Below, piece by piece: positions 17,801-25,416 of a DNA stretch of 39,270 nt (the first letter of the stretch is position 1; the number at the start of each line of letters is the position of its first letter). The notes beneath the pieces are model-generated. The model searched no databases. It saw only the letters and a program-made list of their open reading frames with translations, and was not told the origin of the DNA. The stretch covers positions 1-39,270 of the forward strand of contig JBBRLG010000006.1 in NCBI GenBank assembly GCA_038231495.1, given 5' to 3'. The translations under genes and the position numbers were made by a program. Source of the DNA: JBBRLG01 sp038231495 (GTDB taxonomy: Bacteria; Planctomycetota; Planctomycetia; Gemmatales; Gemmataceae).

Positions 17801-17967
17801 CGCCGGAAGGCAGCACCTGGCGCTTGCAAAAAGCCGGCGACAAATGGCAACTGCTGCTGCGCGTGCCGCCGTCGGCCAAGGACGCGAAAGTCCAGGTCGA
17901 TCTGAACGTGTGGGTGCCCTACCGCGACGAACCCGCGTTCCTGAAGGATTTGTTTTCGGGCAAGTGA
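14863..17967 (+). CDS. Secreted five-haem cytochrome c with PA14-like N-terminus
   Basis: A 1034-residue exported protein. The signal peptide (MKRYPIGAIAGLMLILAPAT...CRAA) is followed by a PA14-like region (about 28-165; 'GLVATYRDN', 'GYVNILRGGAYRF'). Five CxxCH haem-binding motifs follow: CVQCH at 200, CITCH at 305, CNNCH at 447, CLACH at 535 and CISCH at 653. Met-Pro motifs suitable as axial ligands occur as PGTVMPQ, SGRMPHM, GLRMPQF and PGTRMPS. From about 745 on there is a haem-free C-terminal region starting MVLTVEDRPVLLRTF, not assigned. The protein should sit in the periplasm and carry electrons or oxidise a bound substrate. The start has GAGGG 5 bp upstream. Large cytochromes of this kind are common in planctomycetes; the redox partner is not identifiable here. 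Confidence 0.85.
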   Translation: MKRYPIGAIAGLMLILAPATVCRAADVEPESLRPGLVATYRDNSKPTPAEVVQLDPTIALALKANEAAHPRLGTDGGTVVWQGYVNILRGGAYRFTVRLRGDFKMKIGGKEVLAASVKDAEPALKLGDDVQLEAGVQPLTAEFTRLPGAACVELSWQTKAFPQEPLHHASLGHLPEQANAVFKAEHLAEQGRFLAEEASCVQCHRPADDNRMAKTLTNHQGPDLSQVGKRARPGWIERWLEDPHRLRPGTVMPQLFTADESGAVERHAVAKYLASLGGPVEDRDNGRGDKNSIAKGKKLFVATGCITCHGPYEAETKEPVKEADEPKSAADNIHYNPRVYPLSNLGSKTAVETLAEYLKNPLAIDPSGRMPHMQLQGEEARDLARYLCQFRDEKITSALSETPAKEKLLAAFQRVETRSEELKAFEGLSATGQVLDLGKRIVIEKGCNNCHTIAPGGKPFANVLADVDLAGISQPARQQKGCLADDITKRGKAPAFPFDDQGRAAMRAFLKHGLAGAGSAAPTYEARATLQRFNCLACHSRDGEGGLTPSLVESLRRFENAESAEAVSPPTLTGIAHKLRTTYMKQVLTGGARARPWMGLRMPQFGEPNVGKLPEHLAALEGTEPDDTIRKVAIDAAKIDAGRFLVGKGAFGCISCHDIAGIPNGGTRGPDLAGMNQRVRYDWYTRWLEQPQRIQPGTRMPSIFTEGKSAVTKLYEGHGGQQAEAMWGYLSLGNNLPLPEGLEVAKTGMVLTVEDRPVLLRTFMPDAGSRGIAVGFPGHVAAAFDANTCRMAYSWTGPFLDVSPVWADRGGNPAKVLGARFWTAPAGCPVGVTTSAEPPDFTRRNSDPAYGAALPEGKVFDGTALLNFKGYSLDKNGAPTFHYTLQAGPDHETKVSEKLETPHSPVAAGIGRRFTLEVPGGQTPWLIVGESTKEPRVLDAAGAAASVDLKADKIDLPTATRRVVLPQDGDKVAVFATTAAPEGSTWRLQKAGDKWQLLLRVPPSAKDAKVQVDLNVWVPYRDEPAFLKDLFSGK

Positions 17968-17979
17968 TCGGGAACGAAA

Positions 17980-18057
17980 GGATGAGGGAGGAAAGAGGAG
18001 GGATGAATCAATACGTTGTTTGTCTTTCATTCATCCTTCCTCCTTCCTCCCTCATCC
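17980..18057. repeat. GGATGAG-type heptamer hairpin
   Basis: The left arm is four heptamers GGATGAG-GGAGGAA then AGAGGAG-GGATGAA (17980-18007). The right arm (18030-18057) is the complement of GGATGAG-GGAGGAA then GGAGGAA-GGATGAA. 26 of 28 positions pair, with a loop of about 22 nt. It begins 12 bp after the cytochrome stop and ends 19 bp before the next start, so it fills the gap completely. Confidence 0.85.
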
Positions 18058-18076
18058 TTCCTATGAAAGGCGTCCT

Positions 18077-20197
18077 ATGAATCCCCGCCGTCTCGTCGCC
18101 CTCACCCTCCTGGCCGGTTGCCTCGCTTTCCTGCCGTTCGTACAAGCCATGAACAAAAACCCCTACCCGGCGACGCGCATGGAAATCGTCGTCGATAAGC
18201 TCCACGGCACCGACGTGGCCGACCCCTATCGCTGGTTGGAAGACTCCCAGAGCGCCGAGGTTACGGAGTGGACCGACAAGCAAAACGGCTACACCCGGTC
18301 GGTCCTCGACAAGTTGCCGGGCCGCGACAAGATCAACGAACGCCTCGGCAGCCTGCTCGAAATCGGCAGCCTCTCGGCCCCCGCAGTGGTGAAAGGCAAA
18401 TACTTCTACACGAAGCGCGACGGGAAACAGAATCAAGCGATCCTCTACGTCCGCGAAGGATTGACGGGCAAGGACCGCGTGCTGGTCGATCCGAACCTGC
18501 TGGCCGCCGACGGCACCGTGACCCTCGACTGGTGGTTCCCCAGCCGCGACGGCGGCCTGCTGGCGTACGGCCTGAGCGCCAACGGCAGCGAACTGTCCAC
18601 GCTGCACGTCCGCGACGTGGCGACCGGCAAGGACCGGCCCGACGCCATCGAGCGTACCCGTGCGTGTTCGCTCGTGTGGCTCCCGAACAACAACGGCTTC
18701 TATTACACGCGCTACCCCGCCGCCGGGAGCGTGCCCAAGGACGAGGAGACGTACAGCCGTCACGTTTTTTTTCACAAACTCGGCGACGCCCCCGCCAAGG
18801 ACACTGCGGTGTTCGGCGAAGGCCGGGCCAAGGAAGATTGGCCCAACGTCGATCTGTCGCCCGACGGCCGCTGGCTGGTCGTCAGCGTCGAACAGGGCTG
18901 GGCCAAGTCCGAAGTCTACTTCAAAGACCTGAAAAAGGAGATTTCCGCGTTCGTGCCGCTGGTCGAGAAGGTGGAGAGCTTGTTCGCAGTGACGGTGCGC
19001 AACGACCGCTTCTATGTGCATACCAACGACAAGGCTCCGCGCTACCGGCTGTTTCAGGTCGATCCGCTCAAGCCGGCCCGCGCCAACTGGAAAGAGGTCA
19101 TCGCCCAGGGCGACGACGTACTCGAAGGCGTCAGTGCCGTCGGCGACACGCTGGTCGCGCAGTACATGCACAAGGCGTCGTCGCGGCTGGAACTGCGCGA
19201 CCGCGACGGCAAGGTGCTTGAAGACGTCAAGCTGCCGACGCTCGGCACGCTGGCCGGCGTCGGCGGCGAGTGGGACGGCGACGAGTTCCTGTACGGCTTT
19301 CATTCGTTCACGCAGCCGTTGACGGTGTATCACGTCGATCTCAAAACGCGCAAATCCACGCTTTGGGAGCAGGTGAAAACCGACGTGGATTTCTCGGCCT
19401 ACGAGGTCGAACAGGTGTCGTTCCCGTCGAAGGACAAAACGCCAATCACGCTGTTCCTGGCGCACAAGAAGGGCGTCCAAAAGGACGGCCACAACCCGAC
19501 GCTGCTCTACGGCTACGGCGGCTTCAATGTTTCGCTGACGCCGTCGTTTAACAGCAGCCGCTTCTTGTTCCTCGAAAAGGGCGGCGTGCTGGCGATTGCC
19601 AATCTGCGCGGCGGCGGCGAGTACGGCGAAGACTGGCACCAGGCCGGCATGTTCGGCAAGAAGCAAAACGTCTTCGACGACTTTCTCGCGGCCGCGGAAT
19701 ACCTCGTGCGTGAGAAGTACACCACCAAGGACAAGCTCGCCATCCAGGGCGGCTCCAACGGCGGCTTGCTCATGGGCGCGGCGCTGACGCAACGGCCCGA
19801 CCTGTTCAAGTGCGTCGTCTGCCAGGTACCGCTTTTGGACATGCTGCGCTACCACAAGTTCCTGATCGCGCGGCTGTGGATCCCGGAGTACGGCTCGGCG
19901 GATGACGCGGACCAGTTCAAGTGGTTGCACGCCTATTCGCCGTACCACCGCGTCAAGGATGGCACGGCCTATCCGGCGGTGTTGCTGGAGGCGGCGGAAT
20001 CGGACACGCGCGTCGATCCGCTGCACGCCCGCAAGATGGCGGCACGGCTGCAAGCGGCCACGGCGTCGGACCAGCCGATCTTGTTGCGCCTGGAGACGAA
20101 GGCAGGCCACGGTGCCGGCAAACCGCGCGTGAAGGTGGTCGAGGAGTTGACGGACGTGTGGGGCTTTCTGTTCTGGCAGCTAGGGATCAAGATGTAG
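18077..20197 (+). CDS. Prolyl oligopeptidase family serine peptidase (S9A)
   Basis: A 706-residue exported peptidase that cleaves short peptides after proline. The N-terminal hydrophobic stretch (LVALTLLAGCLAFLPFVQA) contains a canonical LAGC lipobox, but the hydrophobic part continues past the Cys, so either signal peptidase is possible. The mature part begins PYPATRMEIVVDKLHGTDVADPYRWLED, typical of the family (written here in pieces: PYPATRM ... DPYRWLED). A seven-bladed propeller domain follows, then the alpha/beta-hydrolase domain with Ser560 in GGSNGG, Asp643 in ESDTRVDPLH and His678 in KAGHGAGK. Arg two residues after the Asp matches the specificity Arg of known enzymes. All three catalytic residues are intact and the length is as expected. 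The start is ATG 18077; the upstream frame falls in the heptamer hairpin. Confidence 0.93.
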   Translation: MNPRRLVALTLLAGCLAFLPFVQAMNKNPYPATRMEIVVDKLHGTDVADPYRWLEDSQSAEVTEWTDKQNGYTRSVLDKLPGRDKINERLGSLLEIGSLSAPAVVKGKYFYTKRDGKQNQAILYVREGLTGKDRVLVDPNLLAADGTVTLDWWFPSRDGGLLAYGLSANGSELSTLHVRDVATGKDRPDAIERTRACSLVWLPNNNGFYYTRYPAAGSVPKDEETYSRHVFFHKLGDAPAKDTAVFGEGRAKEDWPNVDLSPDGRWLVVSVEQGWAKSEVYFKDLKKEISAFVPLVEKVESLFAVTVRNDRFYVHTNDKAPRYRLFQVDPLKPARANWKEVIAQGDDVLEGVSAVGDTLVAQYMHKASSRLELRDRDGKVLEDVKLPTLGTLAGVGGEWDGDEFLYGFHSFTQPLTVYHVDLKTRKSTLWEQVKTDVDFSAYEVEQVSFPSKDKTPITLFLAHKKGVQKDGHNPTLLYGYGGFNVSLTPSFNSSRFLFLEKGGVLAIANLRGGGEYGEDWHQAGMFGKKQNVFDDFLAAAEYLVREKYTTKDKLAIQGGSNGGLLMGAALTQRPDLFKCVVCQVPLLDMLRYHKFLIARLWIPEYGSADDADQFKWLHAYSPYHRVKDGTAYPAVLLEAAESDTRVDPLHARKMAARLQAATASDQPILLRLETKAGHGAGKPRVKVVEELTDVWGFLFWQLGIKM

Positions 20198-20201
20198 GAC
20201 G

Positions 20202-20252
20202 GTCTGCCGCTTGCGGCTTTGCGGTCCCCGCGCTCAGCCGCAAGCGGCAGAC
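20202..20252. repeat. GCCGCTTGCGGC palindrome (REP-like), copy 4
   Basis: Arms GTCTGCCGCTTGCGGCT (20202-20218) and AGCCGCAAGCGGCAGAC (20236-20252) are perfect complements, with a 17-nt loop. It starts 4 bp after the peptidase stop. Confidence 0.9.
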
Positions 20253-20290
20253 GATTGCTATTTCTTCCCCTTATTTCAATCGGGACTCTC

Positions 20291-22390
20291 ATGAAGCGCA
20301 TCGTCTCCATTCTCGCGGGCCTTTCGTTAGTAACGCTGCTGGTCACGGTCGTGGCGCTCGACGCCGCGGAACCCACCTACGTCAAGAAGAGCACCCGCCT
20401 CGACACGGTTCTTGCCAGCCTCAAGGCGAGCGGTCTGCAGACGCTGGAAGGCCCGTGGTTCTACGCCGGCCCGTTCGACCACACCGACGGCAAAGGTTTT
20501 GAAGCCGCCTACGGGCCGGAGAAAGACAAGGCCTTCGACCCCAAGAACACCTACACCGGCAAACGCAACGAAAAGGTCGAGTGGCGCGAGTTCAAGGACT
20601 TCAAACTCGGCACCATCGTCAACCTGAAAAAGTTCAAGGAGAGCGACGATTGCGCCATCTACCTTTCGCACGAATTCGAGGCGACGGAGGAAGCGTTATT
20701 GCCGATCTCACTCGGCAGCGACGACACGCTGACGGTCTGGTTCAACGGCGAACAGCTCCTGGCCGAGAGCGCCATCCGCGCCGCCGCGCCGGACCAGAAT
20801 CAAACGGCCCTGCGCATCAAGAAGGGCAAGAACCGCCTGCTCATCAAGATCTGCAACGCCGCCGGCGAGTGGGCCGTTTACGTCATGCCGGAGTTCCCCG
20901 CCACCTGGCCGGGCAAGGTGCGCGACGGCCTGGTCCGCGACTTTCCCGGCGTGACGCCGCCGACGCCGATCGAGGCTGGTGCGGAGGCGAAGCATTACAA
21001 GATCGTCACGCTGCCGGTGCCGAAGGACGTGGTGCTTGAGGTCGGCGGCCTGGCGATGCGGCCCGACGGCAAACTCCTGGCCTGCACGCGCCGCGGCGAG
21101 GTCTGGCTCATCTCCAACCCCAACGCCGACGACCCGGCTCAGGTCAAATTCAAGCTCTTCGCCACCGGGTTGCACGAGGCGCTCGGCCTGCGCCTGGTCG
21201 GCAAGGATTTGTTTGTCGTCCAGCGGCCGGAGTTGACGAAACTCGTGGACGCCGACGGCGACGACGTGGCCGACGAGTATGCCACCGTGTGTGACAAGTG
21301 GGGCGTGTCCGGCGACTACCACGAGTTCGCGTTCGGCCCGGCGCGCGACAAGGACGGCAATTTCTATGTGACGCTCAACGTCGGTTTCGGCGGCGGCCAC
21401 CAGTCGAAAAGCCCGTGGCGCGGCTGGTGCGTGAAGATCAGCCCCAAGGGTGAGATGAAGCCGTTCGCCACGGGGCTACGCTCGCCCAACGGCATCAACT
21501 TCAGCCCGGACGGCGACCTGTTCTACACCGACAACCAGGGCGAATGGGTGGCGACGAACAAGCTCGTTCACCTGCAAGAGGGCCACTACTACGGCCACCC
21601 CGCCGGCCTGCGCTGGGTTACGCAATCGCCGTTCGCCGCCACGCTCAAGGAGTCGTACCCAAGCGGCATGCTCTACGACGGCCAGAAGGGGAGCAACAGC
21701 GAGGGCATGCCGCAGCCGACGCCGCCGGCGATCTGGTTCCCGTACGGCCGGATGGGCCAGTCGGCCAGCGAGCCGATCTGGGACACGACGGGTGGCAAAT
21801 TCGGGCCATTCGCGGGCCAGTGCCTGGTCGGCGACCAGATGAAGGCGACGATCATGCGGGTGTATTTGGAGAAGATCAACGGCAAGTACCAGGGCGCGTG
21901 CTTCCCGTTCCGCAGCGGCTTCGAGTGCGGCATCAACCGGCTGACGTTCGGCCCGGACGCGAGCCTGTACGTCGGCATGACGAACCGCGGCTGGGGTTCG
22001 GTCGGCGGCAAGCCGTACGGCCTGCAACGCCTCGTCTACACCGGCGTGCTGCCGTTCGAGATTTACCAGATGAAGCTGACGAAGGACGGTTTCGACCTGA
22101 CGTTCACGAAGCCGCTGGACGCGGAGACGGCCAAGCAGGTGAAGGCCTACAACCTGGAGTCGTTCACGCACCACTACTGGAGCACCTATGGTTCGCCGGA
22201 GATGGACCACAAGGCGGAGAAGGTGCAAGCCGTGACGGTGTCGGCGGACCTCAAACAGGTGTCACTGAAGGTAAGCGGTTTCCGTCCGGGCCGTATTTAC
22301 GAATTGCACCTGGACGGCGTGAAGTCTGCGGACGGCGATGCGCTGCTGCACCCGGTGGGGTATTACACGCTGAACGAGATTCCGAAGTGA
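20291..22390 (+). CDS. Secreted sugar-dehydrogenase-like propeller protein (planctomycete type)
   Basis: A 699-residue exported protein. The signal peptide MKRIVSILAGLSLVTLLVTV and VALDAAE precede a planctomycete-type domain that starts 'LEGPWFYAGPFDHTDGKGF' and includes 'LTVWFNGEQLLAE' (about 45-210). Then follows a glucose/sorbosone-dehydrogenase-like propeller: 'VGGLAMRPDGKLLACTRRG', 'HEFAFGP', 'FATGLRSPNGINFSPDGDLF' and 'GHYYGHPAG'. The C-terminal part (from about 590) holds 'FTKPLDAETAKQVKAYN', a beta-sandwich style module. In other planctomycetes this architecture is often joined to a cytochrome domain; none is present here, though the five-haem protein is two genes away. The ATG at 20291 gives the signal peptide; the frame open from 20219 runs through the palindrome. 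The function is inferred only at family level. Confidence 0.8.
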   Translation: MKRIVSILAGLSLVTLLVTVVALDAAEPTYVKKSTRLDTVLASLKASGLQTLEGPWFYAGPFDHTDGKGFEAAYGPEKDKAFDPKNTYTGKRNEKVEWREFKDFKLGTIVNLKKFKESDDCAIYLSHEFEATEEALLPISLGSDDTLTVWFNGEQLLAESAIRAAAPDQNQTALRIKKGKNRLLIKICNAAGEWAVYVMPEFPATWPGKVRDGLVRDFPGVTPPTPIEAGAEAKHYKIVTLPVPKDVVLEVGGLAMRPDGKLLACTRRGEVWLISNPNADDPAQVKFKLFATGLHEALGLRLVGKDLFVVQRPELTKLVDADGDDVADEYATVCDKWGVSGDYHEFAFGPARDKDGNFYVTLNVGFGGGHQSKSPWRGWCVKISPKGEMKPFATGLRSPNGINFSPDGDLFYTDNQGEWVATNKLVHLQEGHYYGHPAGLRWVTQSPFAATLKESYPSGMLYDGQKGSNSEGMPQPTPPAIWFPYGRMGQSASEPIWDTTGGKFGPFAGQCLVGDQMKATIMRVYLEKINGKYQGACFPFRSGFECGINRLTFGPDASLYVGMTNRGWGSVGGKPYGLQRLVYTGVLPFEIYQMKLTKDGFDLTFTKPLDAETAKQVKAYNLESFTHHYWSTYGSPEMDHKAEKVQAVTVSADLKQVSLKVSGFRPGRIYELHLDGVKSADGDALLHPVGYYTLNEIPK

Positions 22391-22450
22391 GGTTGTATGG
22401 CGGGATGTGCCTGGCCGACAACTCGCACATGCACGTTGATTGGAGCGACC

Positions 22451-22930
22451 ATGAGCATCTACGCAACGCTTTGGAACCTAAAGTTTCCTCGCTTCGGTGA
22501 TTGGTACAACGGGTGCGATTGGGTTGAGGTTGTTGCCCAAGGTGTGCCCGCACACGTCGGCACTCCGACACCGGGATACGGCTACGAAGCCGGAGACCCC
22601 TATCACGACTTTCTTCCCCCTGCGATACCCTTTCCTCTTGATTCCGATGAAATGACCATGCGCGCTGTTGTCATTGTCACCCACGGCACGAAAAAGGAGG
22701 TGCAGCAGTACATCGATCCTTTGCTGGTCTTACCGGGTGCGGAGTATGAAGCGCTCTCGTTCCAGCAGCTTTGCCACCGCATTTGTGCCGCACTGCAAGG
22801 TGACCATCCTCGATTGGTTGCGGAGCGCATTAACCCGGATGGCAGCCGTCAACTCCGCTTTAGTGATGGGTCAACCCGAGTTATTCCGCGAGAGCCGGAG
22901 CCCCGAGACCAACGAGATGAGCAAGGCTGA
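22451..22930 (+). CDS. Small protein of unknown function
   Basis: A 159-residue protein starting MSIYATLWNLKFPRFGD. I do not recognise a named family. It has no signal peptide or membrane segment. It is rich in aromatic residues at the N-terminus (WYNGCDWVEV) and ends in a strongly charged tail (REPEPRDQRDEQ). A region 'RAVVIVTHGTKKEVQQYIDPLLVLPGAEYE' (two short pieces: RAVVIVTHGTKKEVQQY, PLLVLPGAEYE) looks like a regular alpha/beta fold. Codon use is less GC-biased than in the neighbours, yet the coding pattern is clean. The frame opens at 22397, but the ATG at 22451 gives a compact N-terminus. It is 26 bp upstream of the tadA start and may share its transcript. Confidence 0.6.
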   Translation: MSIYATLWNLKFPRFGDWYNGCDWVEVVAQGVPAHVGTPTPGYGYEAGDPYHDFLPPAIPFPLDSDEMTMRAVVIVTHGTKKEVQQYIDPLLVLPGAEYEALSFQQLCHRICAALQGDHPRLVAERINPDGSRQLRFSDGSTRVIPREPEPRDQRDEQG

Positions 22931-22956
22931 TTCGTCTGACCGCAACGGAGTCATCC

Positions 22957-23466
22957 TTGGACATCTCCCCCTTCGACCTGCCGTTGACTGACCCGCGGCA
23001 CCCGTTCCATCTGCACCACATGGAAATGGCCCTCGAAGAAGCCGCACTCGCCGCGGCCGAGGACGAGGTGCCCGTCGGCGCGGTGATCGTGTCCTTCGAC
23101 CAGGGTGTCATCGCGCGGGCGCACAACCAGCGCGAACAACTCCACGACCCGACCGCCCACGCCGAGATGATCGCCATCACCCAGGCCGCCGCGGCACTCA
23201 ACTCGTGGCGGCTCGAACGCACCATCCTCTACGTCACGCTGGAACCGTGCCCCATGTGCGCGGGGGCCATCGTCCAGGGACGCATCCCGTTCGTCGTTTA
23301 CGGTTGTACCGACGACAAGGCCGGCGCTTGCCATACGCTCTATCAAATTACGTCCGACCCGCGCCTCAACCACCGGGCGCAAGTCGTAGGCGGCGTTCGC
23401 GCGGACCAGTGTGCCGCGGTATTGACCGATTTCTTCGCGGCCAAGCGGCGGCTCGGCAAAAAGTGA
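22957..23466 (+). CDS. tadA: tRNA adenosine(34) deaminase TadA
   Basis: A 169-residue zinc deaminase that converts wobble adenosine 34 to inosine in tRNA-Arg(ACG). Zinc and catalytic motifs are complete: His68 and Glu70 in PTAHAEMIAI, and Cys98 and Cys101 in TLEPCPMCAGAIVQ. EVPVGAVIV near the N-terminus and RADQCAAVLTDFFAAKR at the C-terminus are typical. The start is TTG at 22957 with GGAG 6 bp upstream; the alternative ATG at 23020 would leave the first helix (MEMALEEAALAAAED) with no preceding residues, so TTG is preferred. Length matches the family. Essential housekeeping gene, here between accessory genes. Confidence 0.95.
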   Translation: MDISPFDLPLTDPRHPFHLHHMEMALEEAALAAAEDEVPVGAVIVSFDQGVIARAHNQREQLHDPTAHAEMIAITQAAAALNSWRLERTILYVTLEPCPMCAGAIVQGRIPFVVYGCTDDKAGACHTLYQITSDPRLNHRAQVVGGVRADQCAAVLTDFFAAKRRLGKK

Positions 23467-23573
23467 CGTTGCAGCCGTTTCGTCCGTTGCCGTCCGCGCG
23501 GCGCGACCTGGTTGCAGCGGCAGAAGTGGGGCGGGGTGTTCCGGCCCGGCGGCGGGTGTGATAGACTGGCATT

Positions 23574-23615
23574 GCCGCTGGCGGCTTTGCAAATCCCTGC
23601 AAAGCCGCCAGCGGC
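23574..23615. repeat. GCCGCTGGCGGC palindrome variant (REP-like), copy 5
   Basis: Arms GCCGCTGGCGGCTTTGCA (23574-23591) and TGCAAAGCCGCCAGCGGC (23598-23615) are perfect complements with loop AATCCC. Relative to the other copies one T is G in the left arm and the partner A is C in the right arm, which keeps pairing. Confidence 0.9.
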
Positions 23616-23637
23616 GAAACGACAACGAGGCCGATCC

Positions 23638-25392
23638 ATGAAGCGTTACAGCGGGGCGGGGTTGCTGGTGGTGCTGGCCGTATCGGTCCTGTGGGCCGAC
23701 GACCGTACGAAACTCTATTCCGACCCGGCGCCGCCGCCGCGTGAGGTTCTCGACCGGCTCAACCTCAAACAAGCGTGGAGCACCTTCGTCCCGATGGACG
23801 GTCGCAAGGACGGCTTCATTAGCATTCAACTCACCGACGGCCAGATGTTCGTGCAGTCGCGCAGCGGCATGGTCGCCGCCCTCAACGCCGAGACTGGCCG
23901 CGTGCTCTGGCACACCACCTTCGGTAAGGGGTATCAGGCCTCGTTCCCGCTGGCGATTAACTCCTTCGCGGTCATTGCCGTCAACGGCGGCACCATCTAC
24001 GGCCTCGACCGCGCCACCGGGGCCGTGCGCTGGAAATTCCGCCAGCCCGAAGGCCTGTCCACCGCCCCCGTCGCCGACGAAGTGCAAATGTACCTCAGCA
24101 CCGGCAGCGGGCGTATGTACAGCTATTTCCTGCCCCTACCGCCTTCCATCCAGGGAGCAACCGCCGCCCCTCCCGGCGGCGGTGCCCCCGCGCCGAAGCC
24201 GGATGAGAAAACGGACCTGACCGCCGGCGCCCCCTACGCCGCCCCGCCCGCAGACCGGGAGGCCGGCGGCGTGCGGGTGTCGGAGCCGATTTATTCCTGG
24301 GACGTGCAGACCAATGTGCGGCTCGAATTCGCGCCGCTCGTGGGTTACGGGTCGCTCCTCGTTGCGTCGCCCACCGGCACCGTGGTGGTCCTGTCGAAAT
24401 TCCCGGCCAACAACGCCGTGTCGCAGTCCGCCCTCAAACTCGACGGCGCGATTGCCGTCCAGCCCGGCCATTTCGAGGACGTGATGAAGAACGGCCAGGT
24501 CGAAGAGACGGCTTACCTTGGCGGCCAGGACGCTTCGGTCTATGCCCTGAGCGTGGCCGACGCCCGGCAGCGCTGGCGGTTCCCCGTTGGCACCGCGGTC
24601 ATGTACCCGCCGGCGGCCACCGCCGACGACGTGTTCGTAACGGCGGAGCGCAACGGCCTGTACCGCCTCAGCCGCGCCACGGGCGAGCCGCAGTGGCGCA
24701 TCAAGCGCGGCAACCGCACCATCGAGGCCAACCCGGACGCCGACCGCTTCCTGGCGGTCAACCCGAAGTTCGTCTACGCCGCCGACAAGAGCGGCCGGCT
24801 GCTGGTCCTCGACCGCGTCCTCGGCACGGAGATCAGCTCCTACGACACGCGCGACTTCGCCTTCCCGATCGCCAACGACATGAGCGACCGGCTCTACCTG
24901 GCCGCGAACAACGGGCTGATTGTTTGCCTGCACGACAAGGAATACACGAAGGCGTATTACCACCAGAAGCAGAACGCGAGCGGCCTGGGTCGTTCGCCGG
25001 AGGACCGCATCCGGCTTGTCAAGGAAAACCTCGCTCGCAAGATCAGCCACCCCGGCTACCCCGATCCGATGCCGTTGCGCGAGGCGGTCGATAAGTTGCG
25101 GAAGACGTTTGGCTTGCAAATCTTCGCCTCGGATCGAGCCTTCACGACGGCCAACCTGCCGCCCATCAACGACAAGCTCGTAAACGTGCCCAAGGTCGAA
25201 AACGTTGTCCTCGGCGACTACATCAAACAAATCCTGGGACCGGCGGGCGCGACCTTTGAGTTGACTGCCGACGTGTTGCAGGTGATCCCGCTGAAAGCTG
25301 CGCCGCCGGCGGACAAAGTGCCGGCGGACAAGGTGCCGCCCGCTGTGCCGGGGGCGGGGGATAAGCCGGGGGACGTGCCGCCCAAACCGTAG
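23638..25392 (+). CDS. Secreted PQQ-like propeller fused to an STN-like planctomycete domain
   Basis: A 584-residue exported protein. The signal peptide MKRYSGAGLLVVLAVSVLWA precedes DDRTKLYSDPAPPP. Residues about 40-465 form a PQQ-like propeller ('GRVLWHTTFGKGYQ', 'GTIYGLDRATGAVRW', 'NGLYRLSRATGEPQW'), interrupted at about 168-211 by a Pro/Gly/Ala-rich linker. Residues about 478-548 (MPLREAVDKLRKTFGLQIFA ... VLQVIPL) match a domain widespread in planctomycete secreted proteins that resembles the secretin/TonB N-terminal (STN) fold. The last 35 residues are a Pro/Asp/Lys tail. The fusion may link the propeller to an envelope partner; that is inference. The ATG at 23638 follows GAGGCCGATCC. 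The next gene starts 24 bp after its stop. Confidence 0.8.
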   Translation: MKRYSGAGLLVVLAVSVLWADDRTKLYSDPAPPPREVLDRLNLKQAWSTFVPMDGRKDGFISIQLTDGQMFVQSRSGMVAALNAETGRVLWHTTFGKGYQASFPLAINSFAVIAVNGGTIYGLDRATGAVRWKFRQPEGLSTAPVADEVQMYLSTGSGRMYSYFLPLPPSIQGATAAPPGGGAPAPKPDEKTDLTAGAPYAAPPADREAGGVRVSEPIYSWDVQTNVRLEFAPLVGYGSLLVASPTGTVVVLSKFPANNAVSQSALKLDGAIAVQPGHFEDVMKNGQVEETAYLGGQDASVYALSVADARQRWRFPVGTAVMYPPAATADDVFVTAERNGLYRLSRATGEPQWRIKRGNRTIEANPDADRFLAVNPKFVYAADKSGRLLVLDRVLGTEISSYDTRDFAFPIANDMSDRLYLAANNGLIVCLHDKEYTKAYYHQKQNASGLGRSPEDRIRLVKENLARKISHPGYPDPMPLREAVDKLRKTFGLQIFASDRAFTTANLPPINDKLVNVPKVENVVLGDYIKQILGPAGATFELTADVLQVIPLKAAPPADKVPADKVPPAVPGAGDKPGDVPPKP

Positions 25393-25416
25393 TGGCCGCG
25401 CCGCGGAGGGTCGTTC

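Noticed and set aside
15886..18030. 714-codon minus-strand open frame opposite the cytochrome
   Set aside because: It mirrors a clear five-haem gene and has no recognisable domains; it is a high-GC shadow.
18008..20110. 700-codon open frame on the minus strand opposite the prolyl oligopeptidase
   Set aside because: The + strand gene has intact catalytic residues. The antisense frame has no family match and is rich in Arg/Val/Ala, as expected from GC-rich third positions.
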